A stretch of 64,000 nt of DNA, taken from NCBI RefSeq assembly GCF_013041605.1, contig NZ_JABEQC010000010.1, forward strand, positions 119,588-183,587, written 5' to 3'. A model generated the notes under the pieces. It was not told the origin of the DNA. It saw nothing but the letters and a program-made list of their open reading frames with translations, and ran no database searches. Positions 56,782 through 64,000 of this stretch are shown here, in pieces. The first letter of the stretch is position 1, and each line of letters opens with the position of its first letter. This DNA is from Vibrio plantisponsor. Its GTDB lineage: Bacteria > Pseudomonadota > Gammaproteobacteria > Enterobacterales > Vibrionaceae. The position numbers and the translations under genes were made by a program.

Positions 56782-57510
56782 ATGCTGGAAGATACTCGCA
56801 TCCTCGTCGTTGATGATGATAAAGAAATATGTGAGCTGCTGGATGAGTATCTCAGTAAGTCCGGATTCAATGTCGCCGCAGTCGGTGATGGTGTAGAACT
56901 TCAGGCTTACTTAGATGACAAAGGCTATCCTGATCTTATCTTGCTGGACGTGATGTTGCCGGGGGATGACGGTTTCGATATTTGCCAACATATTCGCCGT
57001 GATTCGAATGTTCCTATCATTATGTTGACTGCGGTATCGGATGAAACCGACCAAATTATCGGTCTGGAAATCGGTGCGGACGACTATATTGCGAAGCCGT
57101 TTAGTCCAAGACAGCTGGTGGCTCGCATCAAAGCTGTGCTAAGACGTTTCAATGCCAACGAAGAGAAAGGCGAAGAAGTGTTGCCGAAACGTATCGAGTT
57201 TGGTGATTGGCGTTTGGATACCACGTCTCATCGTATTGTTCATGCCCACACCAGTGAAGAGCATGACCTATCCGGTAGTGATTTCGCGTTGCTGATGCTG
57301 TTTTTGACCAATCCACAAGAAGTGATCGACAGAGACACCATCTCTATGGCAACTCGTGGGCGTGAAGCCTTGCCTTATGAGCGCGGTATCGATGTTCAGT
57401 TAAGTCGTTTAAGACAGCGTCTGGGTAGTAGTGAGCAGTTCCCTCACTACATCAAAACCATGCGTGGTAATGGTTATAAGTTAGCCATTCCTGTTCAATA
57501 TGAGCATTAA
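56782..57510 (+). CDS. OmpR-family response regulator, GltR-like
   Basis: A 242-residue regulator with receiver domain (acidic VDDD at 10-13, phospho-acceptor D56 in LLLDVMLPGDDGFD, Lys in IAKPF) and a C-terminal winged helix ending in IKTMRGNGYKLAIPV. GGAAGAA precedes the ATG at 56782. Followed after 5 bases by the histidine kinase gene. By the neighbouring GtsA-like binding protein, it is probably the glucose/mannose-type regulator related to GltR of pseudomonads, which is inference from context. Confidence 0.9.
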   Translation: MLEDTRILVVDDDKEICELLDEYLSKSGFNVAAVGDGVELQAYLDDKGYPDLILLDVMLPGDDGFDICQHIRRDSNVPIIMLTAVSDETDQIIGLEIGADDYIAKPFSPRQLVARIKAVLRRFNANEEKGEEVLPKRIEFGDWRLDTTSHRIVHAHTSEEHDLSGSDFALLMLFLTNPQEVIDRDTISMATRGREALPYERGIDVQLSRLRQRLGSSEQFPHYIKTMRGNGYKLAIPVQYEH

Positions 57511-57515
57511 TCTCT

Positions 57516-58970
57516 ATGTCAGCTCCACGTTTTTGGAAAAGATTTAAGCCCAACTCGCTAGTGGCTCGTACTTTAATGTTGACGCTGCTGGCGGTGGTTA
57601 TCGCTCAGGGTATTGCTACTTCAGTCTGGTATAGCCAATCAAAGGCCAAAGAACTGGAAGGTATTCATTCGGCATCAGCCAGTATGGCGGGTATGTTCGC
57701 CTCGACCGTGACGTTTTTCCAGTCTCTTCCTGTTCGTTATCGTCATATTATTTTGGATCAAATCCGAAATATGGGCGGTACACGTTTCTTTGTTTCCTTG
57801 AACAAGGAAAGCTTAATCGTTGAGCCGATAGAAGAAACGAGCCTGAAAAAGGCATCGGTGAAGGCGGTGAAAGAGGTCTTGAATGACAAACTGAACAATG
57901 TCGGTCAGGTGCTGGTGGATTTCTCTCGTCCTGAAAGACTGCGTTTACTGAAGAACAGCATTTTCATGAATGATTTACCCAAGTCATGGGTTCATCACAC
58001 GCTCACTTTGGAACCGCTCAACCCTCCGGTGATGGTGGTGCAGATTGAACTGGATGAAAAAGAGTGGATATACATAGCAGCCTTGCTGCCTTCACCATAC
58101 ATCACCTTGGATGACACCATCATAGGCAAAGAGCAGATTATCTATTTGTTCTTTTCGACTTCCATTTTGCTAGTGCTTACTTACCTGTTAATGCGCAGGC
58201 AAGTTAGACCTTTAAAAAACTTAGCCCGTGCTGCCAATGATATGAGTATGGGTATCGAACAGCGACCTTTGAATGAAGAAGGTGCCAGTGAGTTAATTAC
58301 CGCTACCCGCGCATTTAACCTCATGCAACAGCGTATTCGTCGCTATGTATCGGACAGGGAAAATCTCTTTTCCGCGATTTCACACGATTTGAAAACGCCC
58401 ATTACCCGTTTGAGATTACGAGCTGAACTGCTTGAAGATGACGTTAAGCGCGAGAAATTTAACCGTGATTTAGATGAACTGGAGATGATGGTTAAAGGCG
58501 CATTGCAGTGTGTTCGTGATACCGACTTGCACGAAAACAACGACTTTATCGATCTCAACGAGCTGATTCTGTCGATTGCAGAAGGGCACAATCTAGCGAC
58601 TCAAACTGTCCACTTTAAGCCAATTGCCATTGAACCTATTGTCGCAAAACCGTTAGCGATGAAGCGGGCACTTACCAATCTGATTAACAACGGCGTTAAG
58701 TACGGTTATGAAGTTTGGGTGAGCATTGAAGAGACAGAAGACTGGATCACCATCTGCATTGAAGACCGTGGGCCGGGTATCCCTAAAGATAAACTGGAAA
58801 CCGTTTTTGAACCTTACTTCCGCATTGCCAACGATGATGAAGGGCATGGGCTTGGTCTGGGGATCAGTCGCAGCATTCTTCGTGGACATGGCGGCGATAT
58901 GGTAATAGAGAATCTGTTGAGTGGTGGTTTGCGCGTTAAACTGTTTATCCCGCCAACACTCGAAGTGTAA
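57516..58970 (+). CDS. Sensor histidine kinase, GltS-like
   Basis: Membrane kinase of 484 residues. First membrane helix near 18-40, periplasmic domain of about 165 residues, second helix near 208-228 (IIYLFFSTSILLVLTYLLM), HAMP, then HisKA with the phospho-acceptor His in AISHDLKTPITRLRLRAELL (about residue 289) and HATPase with NNGVKYG, EDRGPGIP and GHGLGLGIS. It ends 24 bases before the binding-protein gene, so sensor and binding protein belong to one operon. Confidence 0.93.
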   Translation: MSAPRFWKRFKPNSLVARTLMLTLLAVVIAQGIATSVWYSQSKAKELEGIHSASASMAGMFASTVTFFQSLPVRYRHIILDQIRNMGGTRFFVSLNKESLIVEPIEETSLKKASVKAVKEVLNDKLNNVGQVLVDFSRPERLRLLKNSIFMNDLPKSWVHHTLTLEPLNPPVMVVQIELDEKEWIYIAALLPSPYITLDDTIIGKEQIIYLFFSTSILLVLTYLLMRRQVRPLKNLARAANDMSMGIEQRPLNEEGASELITATRAFNLMQQRIRRYVSDRENLFSAISHDLKTPITRLRLRAELLEDDVKREKFNRDLDELEMMVKGALQCVRDTDLHENNDFIDLNELILSIAEGHNLATQTVHFKPIAIEPIVAKPLAMKRALTNLINNGVKYGYEVWVSIEETEDWITICIEDRGPGIPKDKLETVFEPYFRIANDDEGHGLGLGISRSILRGHGGDMVIENLLSGGLRVKLFIPPTLEV

Positions 58971-58994
58971 ATTCCTTACTCTCAAGGAAAACCA

Positions 58995-60239
58995 ATGAAA
59001 ATAAGCAAAACTCTTCTTGCCGCTTCACTGCTTTCTGCTGCTACACCGGCGCTTGCTGGTGAGGTAGAAGTGCTTCACTGGTGGACTGCCGGTGGTGAAG
59101 CCAACGCTATTTCTGTATTGAAAACCATGTTGGAGCAACAAGGATATTCATGGATTGATTTCGGTGTGGAAGGCGGTGGTGGCGAAAGTGCAATGAGAGT
59201 TCTCAAGACTCGTGCTGTCTCGGGGAATCCACCTTCAGCGGCGAACATCAAAGGGCTCGATATTCAGGAGTGGGCTCGACTCGGTTTTTTAACCAGCCTG
59301 AATCAAGTTTCGGACAAAGAGAATTGGGATAACGTTATCCCAAACATCATCAGTAATGTGATGAAATATGACGGCCAGTATGTCGCAGTACCCGTGAATG
59401 TTCACCGAATCAACTGGCTTTGGGCGAATGCTGAGGTTCTGAAGAAAGCTGGTGCGAGTGTGCCGACCACATTAGACGAGTTCTTTGTGACCGCAGATAA
59501 AATTAAAGCGATAGGTTTGATTCCTTTGGCTCACGGTGGTCAGCCTTGGCAGAATGCAACGCTGTTTGAAGTTATAGCTTTAGACGTATTGGGTTCAGAA
59601 GACTACATAAAAGCATTTGTCGATCTGGATATGGACATTCTAGGCAGTGACAAAATGGTCGAGGCCTTTACTCAGTTTAAACGAGTCCTCAGCTATGTTG
59701 ATGATGCGCCCGGTAGAAACTGGCTTGAAGCGACCTCGATGGTTATTAAAGGCGAGGCAGGAATGCAGATCATGGGGGACTGGGCAAAAGGAGAGTTTTC
59801 TGCGGCTGGTAAGATACCCGGAAAAGATTATATCTGCGCACCTGCTCTGGGGACGGCCGGAAAATTCACTTATAACGTCGACAGTTTTGCGTTCTTCGAA
59901 CTTCATGATGAAGAGAATTTTGAAGCGCAAAAAGCATTAGCGTCCACGATACTTAATCCTAAGTTTCAGGAAGTATTCAACTTGAACAAAGGTTCGATAC
60001 CTGTGCGAGTCGATATGGATATGTCTCACTTCGACCAGTGTGCACTCGATTCAATGCAAGAGTTTAAATCATCGGCGAAAACAGGCGATTTAGTGCCAAG
60101 TATGGCTCATGGGATGTCGACCACCAGCTATGTTCAAAGTGCAATGTTTGATGTGATCACCAACTTCTTTAACGATCCAGATGAAACACCAGAACAGGCA
60201 GTAAAACGCCTTGTTAAGGTAGTGAAATCCTCAATGTAG
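58995..60239 (+). CDS. Periplasmic sugar-binding protein, GtsA-like (glucose/mannose type)
   Basis: ABC-type extracellular solute-binding protein of 414 residues (family 1). Signal peptide MKISKTLLAASLLSAATPALA. The mature part starts GEVEVLHWWTAGGEANAISVLK and contains GNPPSAANIKG, AVPVNVHRINWLW and FNLNKGSIPVR, closely resembling GtsA, the glucose-binding protein of pseudomonads. AAGGA stands upstream of the ATG. No permease or ATPase gene follows: the next gene is an unrelated TRAP operon 300 bases away. It may serve as co-receptor for the adjacent kinase or use permeases encoded elsewhere. Confidence 0.92.
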   Translation: MKISKTLLAASLLSAATPALAGEVEVLHWWTAGGEANAISVLKTMLEQQGYSWIDFGVEGGGGESAMRVLKTRAVSGNPPSAANIKGLDIQEWARLGFLTSLNQVSDKENWDNVIPNIISNVMKYDGQYVAVPVNVHRINWLWANAEVLKKAGASVPTTLDEFFVTADKIKAIGLIPLAHGGQPWQNATLFEVIALDVLGSEDYIKAFVDLDMDILGSDKMVEAFTQFKRVLSYVDDAPGRNWLEATSMVIKGEAGMQIMGDWAKGEFSAAGKIPGKDYICAPALGTAGKFTYNVDSFAFFELHDEENFEAQKALASTILNPKFQEVFNLNKGSIPVRVDMDMSHFDQCALDSMQEFKSSAKTGDLVPSMAHGMSTTSYVQSAMFDVITNFFNDPDETPEQAVKRLVKVVKSSM

Positions 60240-60317
60240 CTTTACTGCTTTGTAGTTTGCAGCTTTACCGCTGTTACTAGGGGCGAACTCAGCTGCGCAG
60301 CTTCTCTTTCAATAGGC

Positions 60318-60358
60318 GGGAAATGACACAAACGTTAATTTTTAATGTGTCATTTTCC
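60318..60358. repeat. Inverted repeat upstream of dctP, candidate activator site
   Basis: GGGAAATGACACA (60318-60330) and TGTGTCATTTTCC (60346-60358) form a nearly perfect 12-base dyad with a 15-base spacer. It lies about 100-140 bases upstream of the sigma-54 promoter, the normal distance for an enhancer-binding protein such as DctD. It could also be a hairpin after the binding-protein gene, but there is no U-run. Confidence 0.5.
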
Positions 60359-60459
60359 ACCCATTTCTACATTCTTTATTACCCGTCTTATCAAGATGAC
60401 ATTTAGAAACTAAGTGTAACTAATTGTTTTTAAATGAATGTTAATTAATTGTTTCAACT

Positions 60460-60474
60460 TGGCTTGCTCCTTGC
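60460..60474 (+). promoter_or_regulatory. Sigma-54 promoter of dctPQM
   Basis: TGGCTTGCTCCTTGC matches the -24/-12 pattern TGGCAC-N5-TTGC with exact spacing of the GG and GC elements. It is 66 bases before the dctP start. dct operons of other bacteria are driven by sigma-54 with DctB/DctD, which supports the reading. A dctBD pair is not present in the window. Confidence 0.7.
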
Positions 60475-60538
60475 TCTATAGAGCTCATGCAGCGCTCATT
60501 GATGAGTTAGCTGATGATATAAACCAAGGAGAATAATA

Positions 60539-61537
60539 ATGTTAAAGCCTCTTACCCTACTGACTGCCTCTATCCTAGCTGTTACAAGCTTCAATGCTGC
60601 TGCGAACTGTGACCCAGGTGAAATGGTGATTAAATTCAGCCATGTAACCAACACAGATAAACACCCTAAAGGCATTGCGGCGTCATTACTTGAAAAGCGC
60701 GTTAACGAAGAGATGAATGGCAAAGCTTGTATGCAAGTTTTCCCTAACTCAACGCTTTACGATGATGACAAAGTGTTAGAAGCATTGTTGAACGGCGACG
60801 TTCAGTTAGCCGCTCCGTCTCTGTCTAAATTTGAAAAATTTACCAAAAAGTTCCGCCTTTTCGACTTACCTTTCCTTTTTGAAGACGTAGACGCAGTAGA
60901 CCGCTTCCAGAACTCAGAATCTGGTGAACAGCTAAAGAATGCAATGACTCGCCGTGGTGTGAAAGGTCTTGAATTCTGGCACAACGGTATGAAGCAAATT
61001 TCTGCAAACAAACCAATTATTGTTCCAGAAGATGCTAAAGGTCTTAAGTTCCGTGTTCAGGCTTCAGACGTGCTAGTTGCTCAGTTTGAACAGTTGGGTG
61101 CTAACCCTCAGAAAATGTCATTTGCTGAAGTTTACGGTGGCCTACAAACCAAAGTTATTGATGGTCAGGAGAACACTTGGTCAAACACTTATGGTCAGAA
61201 ATTCTTCGAAGTTCAAGATGGTATTACTGAAACCAACCACGGCATCCTTGATTACCTAGTGGTGACTTCTTCTAAATGGTGGGACGGTCTACCAGCAGAC
61301 ATCCGTGATCAGCTAGCGACCATTCTTAACGAAGTAACGGTTGCTCGTAACTCGGAATCGAACAAAGTAGAAGAACAGAACAAGCAATACATCATTGAAG
61401 CGGGTGGTGTTGTTCGTCAGCTAACACCAGAACAACGCCAACAATGGGTTGATGCTTTGAAACCTGTTTGGAAGAAGTTTGAAAAAGATATCGGTAGCGA
61501 TTTGATTGATGCTGCTTTGGCTTCTAATCAGAAGTAA
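60539..61537 (+). CDS. dctP: TRAP transporter C4-dicarboxylate-binding protein DctP
   Basis: Periplasmic DctP-family binding protein of 332 residues. Signal peptide MLKPLTLLTASILAVTSFNAAA. The mature protein shows VIKFSHVTNTDKHPKG, the conserved Arg in FRVQASDVLVAQFEQLGANP that binds the carboxylate, and VIDGQENTWSNTYGQKFFEVQD. First of dctP-dctQ-dctM. AAGGAG lies 6-10 bases before the ATG. Confidence 0.95.
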   Translation: MLKPLTLLTASILAVTSFNAAANCDPGEMVIKFSHVTNTDKHPKGIAASLLEKRVNEEMNGKACMQVFPNSTLYDDDKVLEALLNGDVQLAAPSLSKFEKFTKKFRLFDLPFLFEDVDAVDRFQNSESGEQLKNAMTRRGVKGLEFWHNGMKQISANKPIIVPEDAKGLKFRVQASDVLVAQFEQLGANPQKMSFAEVYGGLQTKVIDGQENTWSNTYGQKFFEVQDGITETNHGILDYLVVTSSKWWDGLPADIRDQLATILNEVTVARNSESNKVEEQNKQYIIEAGGVVRQLTPEQRQQWVDALKPVWKKFEKDIGSDLIDAALASNQK

Positions 61538-61621
61538 TGAAGTTTGCCCCTGCTCTTTACGGGTAGGGGCTTTTACACCAATTACATGACAACAACGATT
61601 ACAACAAGAGCTTAGTATCTT

Positions 61622-62284
61622 ATGGAACAGTCATTTTTTGCCAAAGTCGGTCGTTTTACTGACAAAGCGGAAGAGACATTGATCGCCTTCTTCTTAGGTG
61701 CAATGACGCTACTCACTTTTGCCAACGTAGTGATGCGCTATCTGTTTAACGACAACATTCTCTGGGCGTTAGAACTCACCGTATTTATGTTTGCATGGAT
61801 GGTGCTCGTCGGAGCTTCCTATGGAGTGAAGAAACACTTCCACATCGGTGTTGATGTGCTGATCAATATGGCACCGCCTGCAGGCCGAAAAATTTACGCT
61901 TTGATCGCTATTAGCTGCTGTCTCGCTTTCTCAATTTTACTGCTGATCGGTTCGTGGAATTACTGGTACCCATTTGCGACGGAACGCGCTTGGTACGAAA
62001 CCGACGATATTCCGATGCCGGAAATGCTGCAATTTCTAGCGGATTGGCTCAACGAAGGTGAGCGTTACGAGAAATTGCCTCGATTTATCCCTTACATGGC
62101 ATTACCAGTAGGTATGGCTATGCTCACTTTCCGTTTTTTACAAATCGCGTATCAAATCCTAACTGGAAAGTTAGACCGAATGATTGCGGGTCATGAAGCC
62201 GAAGAAGACCTTGATGCATTAAAAGCGGAATTGGCTGACGTGGAAGATGTTATGGGCGTCAAAAATAAGACTAAGGAGCAGTAA
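61622..62284 (+). CDS. dctQ: TRAP transporter small permease DctQ
   Basis: Four-helix membrane subunit of 220 residues, longer than many DctQ proteins because of a charged insert (RAWYETDDIPMPEMLQFLADWLNEGERYEKLPRF) before the last helix. Core signature NVVMRYLFNDNILWALELTVFMFAWMVLVGASYGVKKHFHIGVDVL. It ends 3 bases before dctM and is probably translationally coupled to it. Confidence 0.94.
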   Translation: MEQSFFAKVGRFTDKAEETLIAFFLGAMTLLTFANVVMRYLFNDNILWALELTVFMFAWMVLVGASYGVKKHFHIGVDVLINMAPPAGRKIYALIAISCCLAFSILLLIGSWNYWYPFATERAWYETDDIPMPEMLQFLADWLNEGERYEKLPRFIPYMALPVGMAMLTFRFLQIAYQILTGKLDRMIAGHEAEEDLDALKAELADVEDVMGVKNKTKEQ

Positions 62285-62287
62285 GCC

Positions 62288-63649
62288 ATGGCTATTTTGT
62301 TGTTATTCATACTTGTAATTGGCTTCATGCTGATTGGCGTTCCAATTGCTGTATCGCTTGGTCTGTCGAGTATTCTGTTCTTAATGTGGCACTCGGAGGC
62401 TTCACTTGCTTCGGTTGCACAAACTCTATTCAATGCGTTTGAAGGCCACTACACCCTTTTAGCTATCCCATTCTTTATTTTGGCTTCCAGCTTTATGTCT
62501 ACTGGCGGTGTGGCGAAACGTATTATTCGTTTTGCTATCGCTATGGTAGGTTGGTTCCGCGGTGGTCTAGCAGTGGCTTCGGTTGTTGCTTGTATGATGT
62601 TTGCGGCGCTTTCTGGATCGTCACCAGCTACGGTTGTGGCTATCGGTAGTATTGTTATTGCCGGTATGGTGAAAAATGGTTATAGCAAAGAGTTTGCAGC
62701 GGGTGTGATTTGTAACGCGGGCACCTTGGGGATTCTTATCCCGCCTTCAATCGTAATGGTTGTGTATTCAGCGGCGACTAACGTTTCTGTTGGCCGTATG
62801 TTCCTTGGTGGGGTAATACCGGGACTATTGGCTGGTCTGATGTTGATCATTGCTATCTACATTGCTGCCCGTATCAAAAACTTACCAAAACAGCCTTTTG
62901 TTGGCTGGAAAGAAGCGATGGCAGCAGCAAAAGATGCGAGTTGGGGTCTATTGCTGGTGGTGATCATTCTTGGTGGTATCTACGGTGGTATATTTACACC
63001 AACAGAAGCTGCGGCAGTTGCAGCTGTCTATTCGTTCTTTATCGCAAACTTTATTTATCGCGATATGGGGCCGTTCGCTGACAAAAATAATACCAAGAAC
63101 TTCGTCGTCAAAGTGTTCGAGTCTTTTGTTCATAAAGATACGCAAAATACTCTTTATGACGCGGGTAAACTGACAATCATGTTGCTATTTATCATCGCTA
63201 ACGCGCTGATCTTGAAACATGTTCTGACGGAAGAACGCGTACCACAGATGATTACTGAATCCATGCTTTCTGCTGGGTTAGGACCAATCACCTTCCTAAT
63301 CGTAGTGAACGTATTGTTGTTGATCGGTGGGCAGTTTATGGAACCGTCAGGCCTGCTAATCATCGTTGCTCCGCTGGTTTTCCCGATTGCAATTGAGTTA
63401 GGAATTGACCCTATTCACTTAGGTATCATGATGGTGGTGAACATGGAGATAGGCATGATAACGCCGCCTGTCGGGCTCAACCTCTTTGTAACCGCAGGGG
63501 TCGCCAAGATGTCCATGATGCATGTGGTGAAAGCCGCTATGCCTTGGGTAGCGATCATGTTCCTGTTCTTAATCATCGTTACTTATGTACCAATCGTATC
63601 GACATGGCTACCAACCTTACTCATGGGACCGGAAATCATTACCCGATAA
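62288..63649 (+). CDS. dctM: TRAP transporter large permease DctM
   Basis: Large TRAP permease of 453 residues with about 12 membrane helices and elevator-type scaffold, driving uptake of malate, succinate or fumarate with a sodium gradient. Signatures: VVACMMFAALSGSSPATVVAIGSI, AGVICNAGTLGILIPPSIVMVVYSAATNVSVG and GMITPPVGLNLFVTAG. It begins 3 bases after dctQ and ends at a strong terminator just before the insertion sequence. Confidence 0.95.
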   Translation: MAILLLFILVIGFMLIGVPIAVSLGLSSILFLMWHSEASLASVAQTLFNAFEGHYTLLAIPFFILASSFMSTGGVAKRIIRFAIAMVGWFRGGLAVASVVACMMFAALSGSSPATVVAIGSIVIAGMVKNGYSKEFAAGVICNAGTLGILIPPSIVMVVYSAATNVSVGRMFLGGVIPGLLAGLMLIIAIYIAARIKNLPKQPFVGWKEAMAAAKDASWGLLLVVIILGGIYGGIFTPTEAAAVAAVYSFFIANFIYRDMGPFADKNNTKNFVVKVFESFVHKDTQNTLYDAGKLTIMLLFIIANALILKHVLTEERVPQMITESMLSAGLGPITFLIVVNVLLLIGGQFMEPSGLLIIVAPLVFPIAIELGIDPIHLGIMMVVNMEIGMITPPVGLNLFVTAGVAKMSMMHVVKAAMPWVAIMFLFLIIVTYVPIVSTWLPTLLMGPEIITR

Positions 63650-63675
63650 AGAAGGGTATTCTAGTCAACATAACA

Positions 63676-63708
63676 AAACGCCCAGCATTGCTGGGCGTTT
63701 CTTTTTGT
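63676..63708 (+). terminator. dctPQM terminator
   Basis: ACGCCCAGC and GCTGGGCGT around ATT, then TTCTTTTTG. Confidence 0.9.
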
Positions 63709-63720
63709 ATAGAGAAAACC

Positions 63721-64000
63721 GGCTTTGTTTCCTAATTCGCGTTCAGTTAATAACGACCCTAACATGGCTAATTGTTAGGCGATCACCATCGTTTCAGGCA
63801 TACCTAGCCCTGTGAGCTTGTTTAACGCTTTTATCATGGCGTAAGTCTCACCACCCTGAGCATTGTAATTTCTTAAGCTTAATGTCCCACCGAGCAGTTT
63901 CTTCACACGGAACATCGCCGTCTCTGAGAGCGAACGTTTATGGTAGCCGTACTTCTTTTTCCAATGCTTATTTGAACCATATAGTTTCTGGCACCCGACA
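63721..64000 (-). mobile_element. IS5-family (IS903-like) insertion sequence, one end only
   Basis: The sequence starts with GGCTTTGTTTCCTAATTCGC, close to the inverted-repeat ends of IS903-type elements (GGCTTTGTTG...). About 50 bases inside lies the stop of a transposase reading leftward. The other end is beyond the window, so target duplication and completeness cannot be judged. Confidence 0.8.
63775..64000 (-). CDS. IS5-family transposase, C-terminal part
   Basis: The last 74 codons of a transposase run off the right edge. The sequence KHWKKKYGYHKRSLSETAMF followed by RVKKLLGGTLSLRNYNAQGG and LNKLTGLGMPETM is the C-terminal part of IS5/IS903-type transposases, including the DDE region's last Glu context (the Glu in SLSETAMF). 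No internal stop is seen, so this end is intact. Confidence 0.88.
   Translation of the reverse strand, partial: VGCQKLYGSNKHWKKKYGYHKRSLSETAMFRVKKLLGGTLSLRNYNAQGGETYAMIKALNKLTGLGMPETMVIA

Overview
The window looks like the chromosome of a Vibrio species other than V. cholerae. The gene order fadL, ECF sigma, fadI-fadJ, aphB, response regulator, apt, dnaX, ybaB, recR resembles a V. cholerae block. The protein at 12584-13459 reads as AphB, the LysR-type virulence/anaerobiosis regulator of vibrios. Other stretches keep gene orders familiar from E. coli: yoaA-tsaB-slp-fadD-rnd, minE-minD-minC-ycgL, sppA-ansA and yeaC/msrB/gapA/yeaD. Almost all of it is ordinary core genome. Species assignment and family names come from recognition of the sequences, not from a search.

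Layout. 1-3.3 kb: 3' part of an asmA-like gene, cobO and a low-molecular-weight protein tyrosine phosphatase. 3.4-11.9 kb: a fatty-acid region with two tandem FadL porins, an ECF sigma factor with a DUF3379 partner, a candidate small RNA, and the fadI-fadJ beta-oxidation operon. 12-19.5 kb: nitroreductase, aphB divergent from an RssB-like response regulator, a 43-codon membrane peptide, ybaN, apt, dnaX, ybaB and recR. 19.5-24.2 kb: aqpZ, two cysteine-cluster proteins, an AT-rich orphan membrane protein (the most foreign-looking gene here), a small hypothetical gene and rlmA. 24.5-33.7 kb: a chemoreceptor, yeaD, gapA, msrB, a lipoprotein, yeaC, ansA and sppA. 33.9-44.9 kb: fadH, purU, yoaA, tsaB, slp, an alpha/beta hydrolase, fadD and rnd. 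45-49.4 kb: minEDC, ycgL, a lytic transglycosylase, folD and tRNA-Arg(TCT). 50-56.6 kb: a DAACS symporter, EamA and LysE exporters, a GNAT-nitrilase fusion, a 32-codon membrane peptide and selO. 56.8-63.7 kb: a two-component system with a glucose-type periplasmic binding protein, then dctPQM. The right edge carries the end of an IS5-family insertion sequence.

How the genes work together. Import (FadL x2), activation (FadD) and oxidation (FadI, FadJ, FadH) of fatty acids are all present. Three of the promoters (fadI, fadH, the distal fadL) carry FadR-like operator sequence next to or within the promoter, suggesting one regulon. The last 7 kb handles small carbon sources: a sensor pair joined to a sugar-binding protein without permease genes, and a C4-dicarboxylate TRAP transporter with a good sigma-54 promoter.

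Most worth following up: the structured RNA candidate upstream of fadI, the dnaX slippery heptamer, the apparent non-AUG start of ybaN, the orphan membrane protein at 21.3-22.5 kb, the binding protein/two-component unit without permeases, the sigma-54 promoter of dctP, and two complete genes for very small membrane proteins. I found no CRISPR array, no prophage and no recognised defence island.
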